Translations under genes and position numbers: made by a program
Origin: JAHEFX01 sp964614585
GTDB lineage: Bacteria > Actinomycetota > Acidimicrobiia > Spongiisociales > JAENVV01
Assembly (NCBI GenBank): GCA_964614585.1
Contig: CAZTLW010000057.1
Coordinates: 1-14,055, forward strand
Length of the DNA stretch: 14,055 nucleotides
Direction of reading: 5' to 3'
Shown here: in pieces, positions 6,783-12,618 of the stretch
Numbering within the stretch: position 1 is the stretch's first letter
How the letters are laid out: every line of letters starts with the position of its first letter
The notes under the pieces: model-generated
The model's input: the letters and a program-made list of their open reading frames with translations, nothing else
The model's database searches: none
Told to the model about the DNA's origin: nothing

Positions 6783-7443
6783 GTGGTGGGAGTCGGTCTG
6801 GCGGGCGACGCTGCGGGTCGCCCCGCCGCTGCTCCGGGCCGGCTTCCGGCTCGAGGGCAACGTCCCACCGTTGCCGCCGGGGCGCCTGATCGTCGCGGCC
6901 AACCACTTTTCGTTCGTCGATCCCGTCATGGTCGGGGTGGCGTTGGGGCGCCCCATCCGCTACCTAGCGGTGACCGCGATCTTCGAACACCACCCGGCCT
7001 TCACACGCCTCATCGAGTCCTATGGCGCCGTGCGGCTGCGAAACCAGGGGGTTCCGCACCAGGCCATCCGCCTGGCCAGGGACCACCTGTTGGCCGGTGG
7101 CGCGGTGGGCATCTTCCCCGAGGGACGACGTGTCGAGGAATGGGGCGAGGAGGCCGGCAAGCTCGGGGCGGGCTGGCTGGCCATCCGGACGGGAGCGCCG
7201 ATGCTCCCCGTCTTCGTCCACGGGTCGGAGTGGACGCTGTCGCTGCGCGAGCCCGGGTTCCGGTTCGTGCCGATCGGTTTGCGGGTCGGTGAGCCCATCG
7301 ACCCCGCCGACTACGAGGACACCCGCGAGGGGATGCGAGCGATCGTCGACGAGTGGGAGCGCCGGATGACGGCCCTGGCCGAAGACCGCCCCCAACTCGA
7401 TCCCCCGATGCTGCGGATCGGCCGCACCCGCCGCATCCTCTGA
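6775..7443 (+). CDS. plsC: 1-acyl-sn-glycerol-3-phosphate acyltransferase-like (PlsC family)
   Basis: Predicted to acylate lysophosphatidic acid to phosphatidic acid, a step in phospholipid synthesis at the inner face of the membrane. The protein has 222 residues. The catalytic HX4D motif is N43-H44-F-S-F-V-D49. The glycerol-phosphate-binding block is FPEGRR (114-119). APMLPVFVHG (141-150) is the fourth conserved block. Residues 1-22 are amphipathic to hydrophobic and may contact the membrane. The start at ATG 6775 overlaps holB by 8 bases, so it probably belongs to the same transcript. Other members of this superfamily use different acyl acceptors, so the substrate is less certain than the fold. 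It is the last gene of the plus-strand run and faces the SLH gene convergently. Confidence 0.88.
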   Translation: MAEWWESVWRATLRVAPPLLRAGFRLEGNVPPLPPGRLIVAANHFSFVDPVMVGVALGRPIRYLAVTAIFEHHPAFTRLIESYGAVRLRNQGVPHQAIRLARDHLLAGGAVGIFPEGRRVEEWGEEAGKLGAGWLAIRTGAPMLPVFVHGSEWTLSLREPGFRFVPIGLRVGEPIDPADYEDTREGMRAIVDEWERRMTALAEDRPQLDPPMLRIGRTRRIL

Positions 7444-7457
7444 CCCCCGCCGCCGGT

Positions 7458-7510
7458 CGCAACCCAGGGTTCACACCGGCGCCGATTCCGCAACCCAGGG
7501 TTCACACCGG
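7458..7510 (+). repeat. two tandem copies of a 22-bp repeat with AACCCAGGGTT core
   Basis: Positions 7458-7479 and 7489-7510 are identical over 22 bases, with a 9-base spacer (period 31). Each holds AACCCAGGGTT (7461-7471 and 7492-7502), an odd-centred inverted repeat that also forms the outer end of both 64-bp repeat arms at 83 and 738. The copies lie in the 112-base convergent gap between plsC and the SLH gene. No T-rich terminator is seen elsewhere in this gap, so the repeats are the best candidate for a termination or boundary role. Two copies with a 9-base spacer are not a CRISPR array. Confidence 0.85.
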
Positions 7511-7555
7511 TGAAGACGAGGTTCTCGGCCCACGGAACCCGGCCGGCGGTTGGCG

Positions 7556-9077
7556 TCAGTCCTCGAGCACCGACGACGTGACCTGTGGTGGTCCCGAACC
7601 GAGGAAGAAGATGCCGGGGTATCCGGCGGTCTCGAACCCTTCGCTCGGGTTGCGGAGCAGGGTCGACCCCTCGATGACGAGGCGACCGGTGCGGTCGTTG
7701 CTCACGAAGAAGATCGCCCCGCCGCCCTCCCGGGCCCGATTGTCGGTGATGGCGGTCCCGGCCACTCGAAGCGTCATGGCGTTCCCGTCGTTGTAGATGG
7801 CCCCGCCGTTCCCGCCGCCCGGGGTGCCGGGCCGGGCCGGGTTGGCCCCCCAGCCGGTCGTGTCGTTGTGGGAGAACACGCTGTTGAGGATCGTCCACGA
7901 GACACCGATCGACGAGATGGCCCCACCCGAAGCGCATACGTTGCCGAGGCCCGGTCCGCCGCCGAACGTGCTGTCGACGACGTAGACCGGTTGGTCGCGG
8001 TGTTGGTCGAAGACCCGCACGGCCCCGCCGCCGACGTCGGGACCGGACACGTCGCACCGGTTGCGGGCAAAGGCGGCGTTGACGATCTTGAAGCGCCCGC
8101 CCCGGACCCAGATGGCGCCCCCTCCGTCGGGTTGGGCCCCCGTGGCGTTGCCGTCGACGAAGGCGATGTTCTGGACGGTGAGCCGTGGGTGGTCCTGGTC
8201 GTCGCAGTGCGGTGTCGTCCACACCTGGGCCGGATCACAGGTGTTCATGTAGAGGATGCGGCGCTCGCCGTCGCCCGAGAGCGTGATGAGACCGCCACCG
8301 TCGAGCACGATCTCAGGGCTCGCATCGTTGACGACCTTGGCCGTCTCCTGCATGACGATCGTGTGGGGATCGGGCCCACAGTCGAACGTGATGACCCCAC
8401 CGCGGGCGACGGCGTCCACGAGCGCCGCCGACGTGCAGCTCGCCCGCGTGCCGTCACCGACCACCGTGTCGGGGTCGGACGCATTCTCTGCGCGGGCGGC
8501 CGCCGGCACGTCCGCCCTGCCATCCGGGTTGCCTGCGCCTGGGATTGCCCGCGGTGGCGGTGTCGCGGTCGCCAGGCCCAGGGCTCGGGCAAGGAAGCTC
8601 GCCATCGCGGCCCGGGTGACGGGTTCGTCTGGGCAGTAGCGGGTGTTGGCGGGCGGGTTGCAGCCCTTGGTGATGCCGGCGGCGGCGATGGCCCCGATGT
8701 CGGCTTCGAACATGCCGTCGTCGTCGATGAAGCGGTCACCGCCGGCGGGCGGGAGGTCGAGGGCCCGGTTCAGGAATGCCGCCATCGTGGCCCGGGTGAC
8801 GGGGTCGTCGGGGCAGTAGCGGGTGTTGGCGGGCGGGTTGCAGCCCTTGGTGATGCCGGCGGCGGNNNNNNNNNNNNNNNNNNNNNNNNNNNNNNNNNNN
8901 NNNNNNNNNNNNNNNNNNNNNNNNNNNNNNNNNNNNNNNNNNNNNNNNNNNNNNNNNNNNNNNNNCGATGGCTTCGATGGCCGCCTCATGGACGTTGCCG
9001 TCGTCGTCGGTGAACGACCCGCCGGGAGGGATGACGATGCTCGAGGCGAGCATGGCGATGACGAGGAGTCGGGCCAC
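7556..9077 (-). CDS. secreted S-layer-homology / parallel beta-helix protein, interrupted by assembly gap
   Basis: Predicted extracellular protein. The GTG at 9077 opens a short signal-like stretch (VARLLVIAMLASSIVI), then SLH unit 1 begins (GSFTDDDGNVHEAAIEAI) and is cut by 100 Ns. After the gap the unit resumes (AAGITKGCNPPANTRYCPDD), unit 2 follows 60 residues on, then a Pro/Ala linker. The remainder, about 330 residues, is a right-handed beta-helix with five GGA(I/V) turns and FARN, FSHN and ITDN, resembling Pmp-type repeats. An entry segment (SCTSAALVDAVARGGVITF) resembles those that open such helices in other secreted proteins. Removing the Ns restores one frame of 473 residues, so the true gap is a multiple of three. 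SLH repeats usually tether proteins to cell-wall polymers; the beta-helix may bind or cleave polysaccharide, but no catalytic residues are identified. An in-frame TGA (the kinase-like gene's stop) lies 30 bases upstream. Confidence 0.82.
8581..8865 (-). repeat. 180-bp-period direct repeats encoding SLH units
   Basis: Positions 8581-8685 and 8761-8865 align at an offset of exactly 180 bases (60 codons), with 95 of 105 bases identical. The final 55 bases (8631-8685 and 8811-8865) match perfectly. Both encode the second half of an SLH unit. The near-identical DNA implies recent duplication or gene conversion, and explains why assembly stopped exactly at the end of the second copy. Confidence 0.9.
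8866..8965. other. assembly gap of 100 Ns inside the SLH gene
   Basis: Exactly 100 Ns, the usual placeholder length for a gap of unknown size. The left flank ends GGCGG at 8865 and the right flank begins CGATGGC at 8966. The same junction occurs uninterrupted at 8681-8692 in the second SLH unit. The true missing length is therefore probably zero or a whole number of 180-bp SLH units. Confidence 0.97.
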
Positions 9078-9107
9078 GCCCCTGCATCGGCAGGTCCCGC
9101 CCGGATC

Positions 9108-9653
9108 TCAAGGCCGATCCTGCATGCCGATGGACCGGAGCCACGTCTCTGCCTCCGCAGGCGATCCGAGCCTGACGAAGCTGAGATGTGCCCAGGCAGG
9201 ATCGTCCATGGCCGATCGGTATCGCTGTCGATACGTGTCGTGCCGCGTCCACGACCACAGGATGATGTTGTGTCGGGGCCGTGGGTCCCAGAGGTTCCGC
9301 CACGGCTCTCGGTTGCCGTTCCACAGTCGCTCCCGCCGCAGGACTCGCCGGACGGTCCGCCGCACGACCCGTCGCATGACCACCGCCCGCGGATAGTCGA
9401 GCCAGATGACATGGGTGGCTCGCCCCCACACCGTCGGCCGGACGGCGGAGTAGTTCCCACAGGCCACCCAGGCAGCGCCGGCAAGTGCCTCGATGACGTC
9501 CGCACGAAACGCCTCCGGCGCCGGCTCACCCCAGTCGGGCTGGTGGTAGAGGGCGTCCAGTTCCACGTGGGGGATGTCGAGCCGGTCGGCGATGGCCGAG
9601 GCCAGCTGCGTCTTGCCGGCCCCCGAGGTCCCGACGACGGAGAAACGGCTCAC
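9108..9653 (-). CDS. P-loop NTPase, adenylate kinase-like / FlaR (topology modulation)-like
   Basis: A soluble protein of 181 residues. The Walker A motif is GTSGAGKT at 8-15, directly after the first beta strand (FSVVG). ELDALYHQPDW (31-41) and WVACGNYS (62-69) are typical of the small kinase-like family often labelled DNA topology modulation protein FlaR or AAA ATPase. THVIWLDYPRAVVMRR (80-95) is the Walker B-like strand and helix. An arginine-rich LID-like segment follows (94-108), then WNGNREPWRNLW (111-122). The phosphate acceptor is unknown and the FlaR name is not good evidence of function. GTG 9653 is chosen because the P-loop must start within about eight residues. It overlaps the upstream NTF2 gene stop by 4 bases (GTGA), so the two are probably translationally coupled. 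Confidence 0.8.
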   Translation of the reverse strand: MSRFSVVGTSGAGKTQLASAIADRLDIPHVELDALYHQPDWGEPAPEAFRADVIEALAGAAWVACGNYSAVRPTVWGRATHVIWLDYPRAVVMRRVVRRTVRRVLRRERLWNGNREPWRNLWDPRPRHNIILWSWTRHDTYRQRYRSAMDDPAWAHLSFVRLGSPAEAETWLRSIGMQDRP

Positions 9654-10009
9654 GTCCCGAGGCGGTTGCCCATCTCGGCGACGAGGGCCTGGAGCCCCGA
9701 GAGCGGCCGGACCATCACGGTGAACTCGGTGATCAGATCCCCGTCCATGCGCAGGTAATCCCACCCCTGCACCATGCGGTCGCCGACCCGGGCCTCGAAC
9801 ACCAGGCCGTGGGTGCCGTCACCGGTGAGTTCGTCGACGTAGCGGAAGTCCTCGAACACCTCCCAAACCGTTCGAAGTACGAACGACACGGCGTCCTTGC
9901 CCTCGTAGGGACGGAAGACCGCGGGCGAGAAGAAGCGGACGTCGGGGTCGAGGAAGTCGTTCGCGGCCTCGATGTCGCCGGCCTCGATGGCGGCGCGAAA
10001 CGGGTGCAT
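9650..10009 (-). CDS. NTF2-like / SnoaL-like protein
   Basis: A small cytoplasmic alpha+beta barrel protein of 119 residues. The pattern fits the NTF2-like superfamily: an N-terminal helix (FRAAIEAGDIEAANDFL, 4-20), then DPDVRFFSPAVFRPYEGKDA (21-40), a long helix (VLRTVWEVF, 44-52), and three long beta strands to the end (HGLVFEARVGD, VQGWDYLRMDGD, ITEFTVMVRPL). Members act as ketosteroid isomerase, SnoaL-type cyclase, dehydratase or simple ligand binder, and the sequence does not say which. The ATG at 10009 starts 10 bases after the TetR stop, in the same operon. It ends by overlapping the P-loop gene start by 4 bases. Confidence 0.8.
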   Translation of the reverse strand: MHPFRAAIEAGDIEAANDFLDPDVRFFSPAVFRPYEGKDAVSFVLRTVWEVFEDFRYVDELTGDGTHGLVFEARVGDRMVQGWDYLRMDGDLITEFTVMVRPLSGLQALVAEMGNRLGT

Positions 10010-10019
10010 GGGCCGCACG

Positions 10020-10691
10020 CTACGCCCGTAGCTCGTCCACCATCCGGCGGACCTCGCCGGCGAAGAAGGCCCCGGGGTCCGGGTACAGCCACTCGAGCTG
10101 GTTGGTGACCTCGAGGATGACGAGTCCGTGGAACCGCGCCCACATCCCGATGAACACCGGTACCGCCTCGGGCGCCACGCCCCCGATCTGCTCGGCCACG
10201 GCACGCTCGGCGGGGGTCACCGGCCGCTGCAGGGGAGGGACGGCCAGGCGCCCGTCGGCCGCCGCCTCCACCCCCACGGCGAACAGGGCCGCTCCCAGCC
10301 GACGATTGGCCGCCACCGTAGGACCCTCCTCCGGTGCTGCGTAGCCGGGGATCGGCGTCCCGAAGATGAGGAGGAACCGCTCGGGATGGGCGAGCGCCCA
10401 GTCCCGGTAGGCGTGGATGCCGTCGCGGATGCGGTCGAACGGGTCTCCCTCGACGGTGGTGGCGGTCTCCACGGCATCGGCGAGGTCCCCGTAGGCCTCC
10501 GTGATGAGATCGGTGAGCAGGGCGTCGATCCCGTCGTAGTACCGGTACAACCCGGCCGGGCTCATCCCGATGTCGCGGGCCACGCCGCGCAGGCTCAGGG
10601 CAGGGGCGCCGCCCTCGACCATCTGTCGCAGCGCCGCGGCCTTGATGTCCTCGATGGTCTCGGTGCGGAGGCGTTCGCGACGGGTTGCCAT
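10020..10691 (-). CDS. TetR family transcriptional regulator with WHG-type C-terminal domain
   Basis: A DNA-binding repressor-type protein of 223 residues. The N-terminal helix-turn-helix covers about 10-55: ETIEDIKAAALRQMVEGG, then LSLRGVARDIGMSPAGLYRY as the turn and recognition helix, then YDGIDALLTDLI. The C-terminal ligand domain carries W-A-R-F-H-G-L-V-I-L-E-V, the TetR_C_13/WHG signature. The ATG at 10691 is chosen over the in-frame ATG at 10739 because the longer form would begin inside the divergent promoter. The 107-base divergent region upstream contains two copies of a near-palindromic 18-mer, the likely operator. Neighbours suggest control of the SDR-cupredoxin operon and perhaps of itself. 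The ligand is unknown. Confidence 0.92.
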   Translation of the reverse strand: MATRRERLRTETIEDIKAAALRQMVEGGAPALSLRGVARDIGMSPAGLYRYYDGIDALLTDLITEAYGDLADAVETATTVEGDPFDRIRDGIHAYRDWALAHPERFLLIFGTPIPGYAAPEEGPTVAANRRLGAALFAVGVEAAADGRLAVPPLQRPVTPAERAVAEQIGGVAPEAVPVFIGMWARFHGLVILEVTNQLEWLYPDPGAFFAGEVRRMVDELRA

Positions 10692-10732
10692 GGCACCAGT
10701 GTGCCGGGTCCTCCCCGGTGGCGCAAACATCA

Positions 10733-10762
10733 TTGACATTGCGAACAGTGTTTACCTACGAT
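10733..10762 (+). promoter_or_regulatory. promoter of the SDR-cupredoxin operon
   Basis: TTGACA (10733-10738) and TACGAT (10757-10762) are separated by 18 bases, a good sigma-70-type promoter with a perfect -35. The predicted start point is near 10769, giving a leader of about 30 bases that contains AAGGGAGG (10787-10794) ahead of the ATG at 10799. This is the strongest conventional promoter plus ribosome binding site in the window. Confidence 0.75.
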
Positions 10763-10785
10763 GGGAGTGCGAACAGTGTTCACCT
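10740..10785. promoter_or_regulatory. tandem TetR operator pair
   Basis: TGCGAACAGTGTTYACCT occurs at 10740-10757 and 10768-10785, with 17 of 18 bases identical. Each copy centres on the inverted repeat GAACA-G-TGTT(C/T), with dyad centres at 10748 and 10776, 28 bases apart. Copy 1 fills the spacer between -35 and -10; copy 2 covers the predicted transcription start. This is a classic repression layout next to a divergent TetR gene. That this TetR binds them is inference from position and symmetry. Confidence 0.75.
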
Positions 10786-10798
10786 CAAGGGAGGGGCC

Positions 10799-11722
10799 AT
10801 GCAAGTCAACGTCATCGGTGCCACGGGTGGTGCCGGGCGAGCGATCGCCGAGGCGCTCGTCGATGCGGACCTCGACGTGGTCGGCGTCAATCGCTCAGGA
10901 TCGTCGCCGGTCGGCCGGGGACTCGCCGCCGACATCACCACAGCCGACGGGATCCGTGACGCGGTCGCCGGGGCCGACGTCGTCGTCATGGCGGCCCAGC
11001 CGCCCTATCACCGGTGGCCGGAGTACTTCCCGCCGATGCTCGACCGGATCGTGGATGCCACCGCCGACGTCTCGGCGAAGCTCGTCATGGTCGACAACCT
11101 CTATGCCTACGGCGCGGCGGTGATGCCGATCTCCGAGGAGACACCTCATCGAGCCACCGACGCCAAGGGCCGGGTCCGATCGGAGATGCTTCGCTCGTTG
11201 CTCGCCGCCCACGAGGCAGGTCGTCTCCGGACCGCCATCGGCCAGGCGTCCGACTACGTGGGCCCCCGGCCGGCGCGCTCGACCATCACGGCCCTGGCGG
11301 TCGACCCGGTGGCCGACGGTGGGGATGCCGCCCGGTGGGTGGGATCGCTCGACGTGCCCCACGCCGTCGCCTTCCTCCCCGACGTCGCCCGGGCCTACGT
11401 CTCGCTCGTCACCGACGATCGCGCCGATGGGCGAACCTGGGTGCTGCCCCATGTCGCTGCCCCCACGGGGCGGGAGTTCATCGGCGCCCTCGCGGCGGCG
11501 GCCGGTCGCCCGATCGAGCCCAAGCGCCTCCCCGTGTGGATGCTGCGCCTCGCCGCCCCCTTCCACCGGGACTCCCGGGAGCTGCTCGGCGTCGCCCACC
11601 AGTGGACCGAGCCGTGGACGGTCGACTCCTCGGCATTCGAGGGCGTGTTCGGGGGATTCGAGTCGACCTCGCTGGACGACGCCGTCGCCGCCACCCTCCA
11701 CGGTGCGAGGCTCGCCCGATGA
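10799..11722 (+). CDS. NAD-dependent epimerase/dehydratase family protein (extended SDR / NmrA-like)
   Basis: A cytoplasmic Rossmann-fold oxidoreductase-like protein of 307 residues. The nucleotide-binding loop is GATGGAG at 7-13 after the first beta strand (QVNVI). VDNLYAYG (about 98-105) occupies the place of the SDR active-site tyrosine region, but a canonical YxxxK is not obvious, so catalysis is uncertain and an NmrA-like sensor or atypical epimerase is possible. The C-terminal part (TWVLPHVAAPTGREFIGALA onward) resembles the substrate domain of nucleoside-diphosphate-sugar epimerase-like proteins. The start is ATG 10799, 4 bases after AAGGGAGG. The stop overlaps the cupredoxin start by 4 bases (ATGA). 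Likely repressed by the divergent TetR regulator. Confidence 0.87.
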   Translation: MQVNVIGATGGAGRAIAEALVDADLDVVGVNRSGSSPVGRGLAADITTADGIRDAVAGADVVVMAAQPPYHRWPEYFPPMLDRIVDATADVSAKLVMVDNLYAYGAAVMPISEETPHRATDAKGRVRSEMLRSLLAAHEAGRLRTAIGQASDYVGPRPARSTITALAVDPVADGGDAARWVGSLDVPHAVAFLPDVARAYVSLVTDDRADGRTWVLPHVAAPTGREFIGALAAAAGRPIEPKRLPVWMLRLAAPFHRDSRELLGVAHQWTEPWTVDSSAFEGVFGGFESTSLDDAVAATLHGARLAR

Positions 11723-12081
11723 CCACCTCCGCACGCCGGTCACTGGGAGCCGTGGCCGTGATCCTCGCCGTTGGTCTCGTCGGCACGCTGGTGTGGTGGT
11801 TGGGCAGCGACCCCCGCCGCGGCGCCGTGGCCGTCGCCGCCACCGAGGTCGTCGTGACCGACGACGGCTTCGACCCGGCGGTGATCGAGATCGGGGTCGG
11901 CGACACGGTCACCTGGACGTTCGTCGGCGACGATGCCCACGACGTCTCCGGCGACGGGTTCGTCTCGCCGATCATGGTCGACGGCACCTGGGAGGCCACC
12001 TTCGACCAGCCCGGCACCTTCGACTACGTCTGCAGCCTGCACCCCATCAGCATGCGGGGACGGGTGGCCGTCACTCCCTGA
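11719..12081 (+). CDS. membrane-anchored cupredoxin (plastocyanin-like, type 1 copper)
   Basis: A 120-residue copper protein with an N-terminal membrane anchor (RRSLGAVAVILAVGLVGTLV, about 6-25) and an extracytoplasmic beta-sandwich domain (43-120). Type 1 copper ligands are visible: H74 in DDAHDV, then C105, H108 and M112 in YVCSLHPISMRGRV. The ligand loop is C-X2-H-X3-M, a spacing between those of amicyanin and plastocyanin. The protein probably carries single electrons outside the cell membrane; its partner is unknown. The ATG overlaps the preceding stop by 4 bases, so it is co-expressed with the SDR-type gene under the TetR-controlled promoter. It converges on the flavin reductase gene with only 15 bases between stops. 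Confidence 0.88.
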   Translation: MTTSARRSLGAVAVILAVGLVGTLVWWLGSDPRRGAVAVAATEVVVTDDGFDPAVIEIGVGDTVTWTFVGDDAHDVSGDGFVSPIMVDGTWEATFDQPGTFDYVCSLHPISMRGRVAVTP

Positions 12082-12096
12082 GGGCGCCGCCACAGG

Positions 12097-12573
12097 TCAT
12101 GGCGCGAACGTCCCGAACGACCGATCCAGGTACAGCAGCGGGTCGGTCTTCTCACCGAGGTGGACCGCCTGCACCTCGCCGATGACGATGTCGTGGGTGC
12201 TGCGGCCGACGAGCGACTCGATGACGCACTCGAACGAGACGAGCGCCGTGGTGAGGATGGGTTGGCCGAGGTCGCCCTCGCGCCACTCGCCGACCGAGAA
12301 CCGCTCGTCGCCCTCCAGACCGGTCATCCCGGCGAATGCCGCCGCCACCTCCTGGTCGCCGGCGGGCAGCACGTTCACCGCGAAGCGGCCCGCATCGACG
12401 ATGAGCGCATGGCTCGACGCCGATCGGTTGACGCACGCCAGCAGCATCGGGGGGTCGACGGTGAGCGACGTCACCGCCGAGGCGGTGAGCCCACCGCGTC
12501 GGTCTCCATCGGCGACCGTCACCACGTCGACGGCGGCCGCCAGCCTGCGCATGCCTTCGAGGAAGTCGTCCAT
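12097..12573 (-). CDS. flavin reductase domain protein (FMN-binding split barrel)
   Basis: A 158-residue protein of the flavin reductase-like family that uses NAD(P)H to reduce FMN or FAD, usually for a two-component monooxygenase. The family signature is GGLTASAVTSLTVDPPMLLACVN (positions 27-49, flavin-phosphate contacts). S51-ASSHALI and GRFAVNVLPAGDQEVAAAFAG (62-82) are the next conserved blocks. IVIGEVQAVHLGEKTDPLLYLDRSFGTF (129-156) gives the characteristic C-terminus. The ATG at 12573 is preceded, after 7 bases, by TACGGT on the minus strand, suggesting a leaderless mRNA. No oxygenase component lies in the window, so the partner is unknown. It is divergent from the acyl-CoA hydratase gene. 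Confidence 0.9.
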   Translation of the reverse strand: MDDFLEGMRRLAAAVDVVTVADGDRRGGLTASAVTSLTVDPPMLLACVNRSASSHALIVDAGRFAVNVLPAGDQEVAAAFAGMTGLEGDERFSVGEWREGDLGQPILTTALVSFECVIESLVGRSTHDIVIGEVQAVHLGEKTDPLLYLDRSFGTFAP

Positions 12574-12580
12574 GCCGGCG

Positions 12581-12586
12581 ACCGTA
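12581..12586 (-). promoter_or_regulatory. -10 element of probable leaderless promoter, flavin reductase
   Basis: On the minus strand TACGGT (TANNNT) is followed by 7 bases and then the ATG at 12573. No Shine-Dalgarno sequence is present. The whole divergent intergenic region is only 45 bases, so the two facing promoters must share it. Confidence 0.45.
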
Positions 12587-12606
12587 GCGGGCAGGTGACG
12601 GGCGCG

Positions 12607-12612
12607 TAGCGT
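12607..12612 (+). promoter_or_regulatory. -10 element of probable leaderless promoter, hydratase-ACAD operon
   Basis: TAGCGT (TANNNT) is followed by exactly 6 bases (GGGCCC) and then the ATG at 12619. No Shine-Dalgarno sequence or clear -35 is seen. The geometry is the same as at 3827-3832. Confidence 0.5.
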
Positions 12613-12618
12613 GGGCCC

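Noticed and set aside
7458..7510. CRISPR array
   Set aside because: Only two 22-bp copies with a 9-base spacer and no cas gene nearby.
7550..9758. Long plus-strand frames crossing the N run
   Set aside because: They exist only because the Ns contain no stops; the minus-strand SLH/beta-helix gene explains the region.
10692..10739. TetR start at the upstream in-frame ATG at 10739
   Set aside because: It would place the first 16 codons inside the divergent promoter -35 region, adds residues with no homology to the family, and lacks a ribosome binding site.
12082..12096. Terminator between cupredoxin and flavin reductase
   Set aside because: The gap is 15 bases with no stem-loop and no T-tract.
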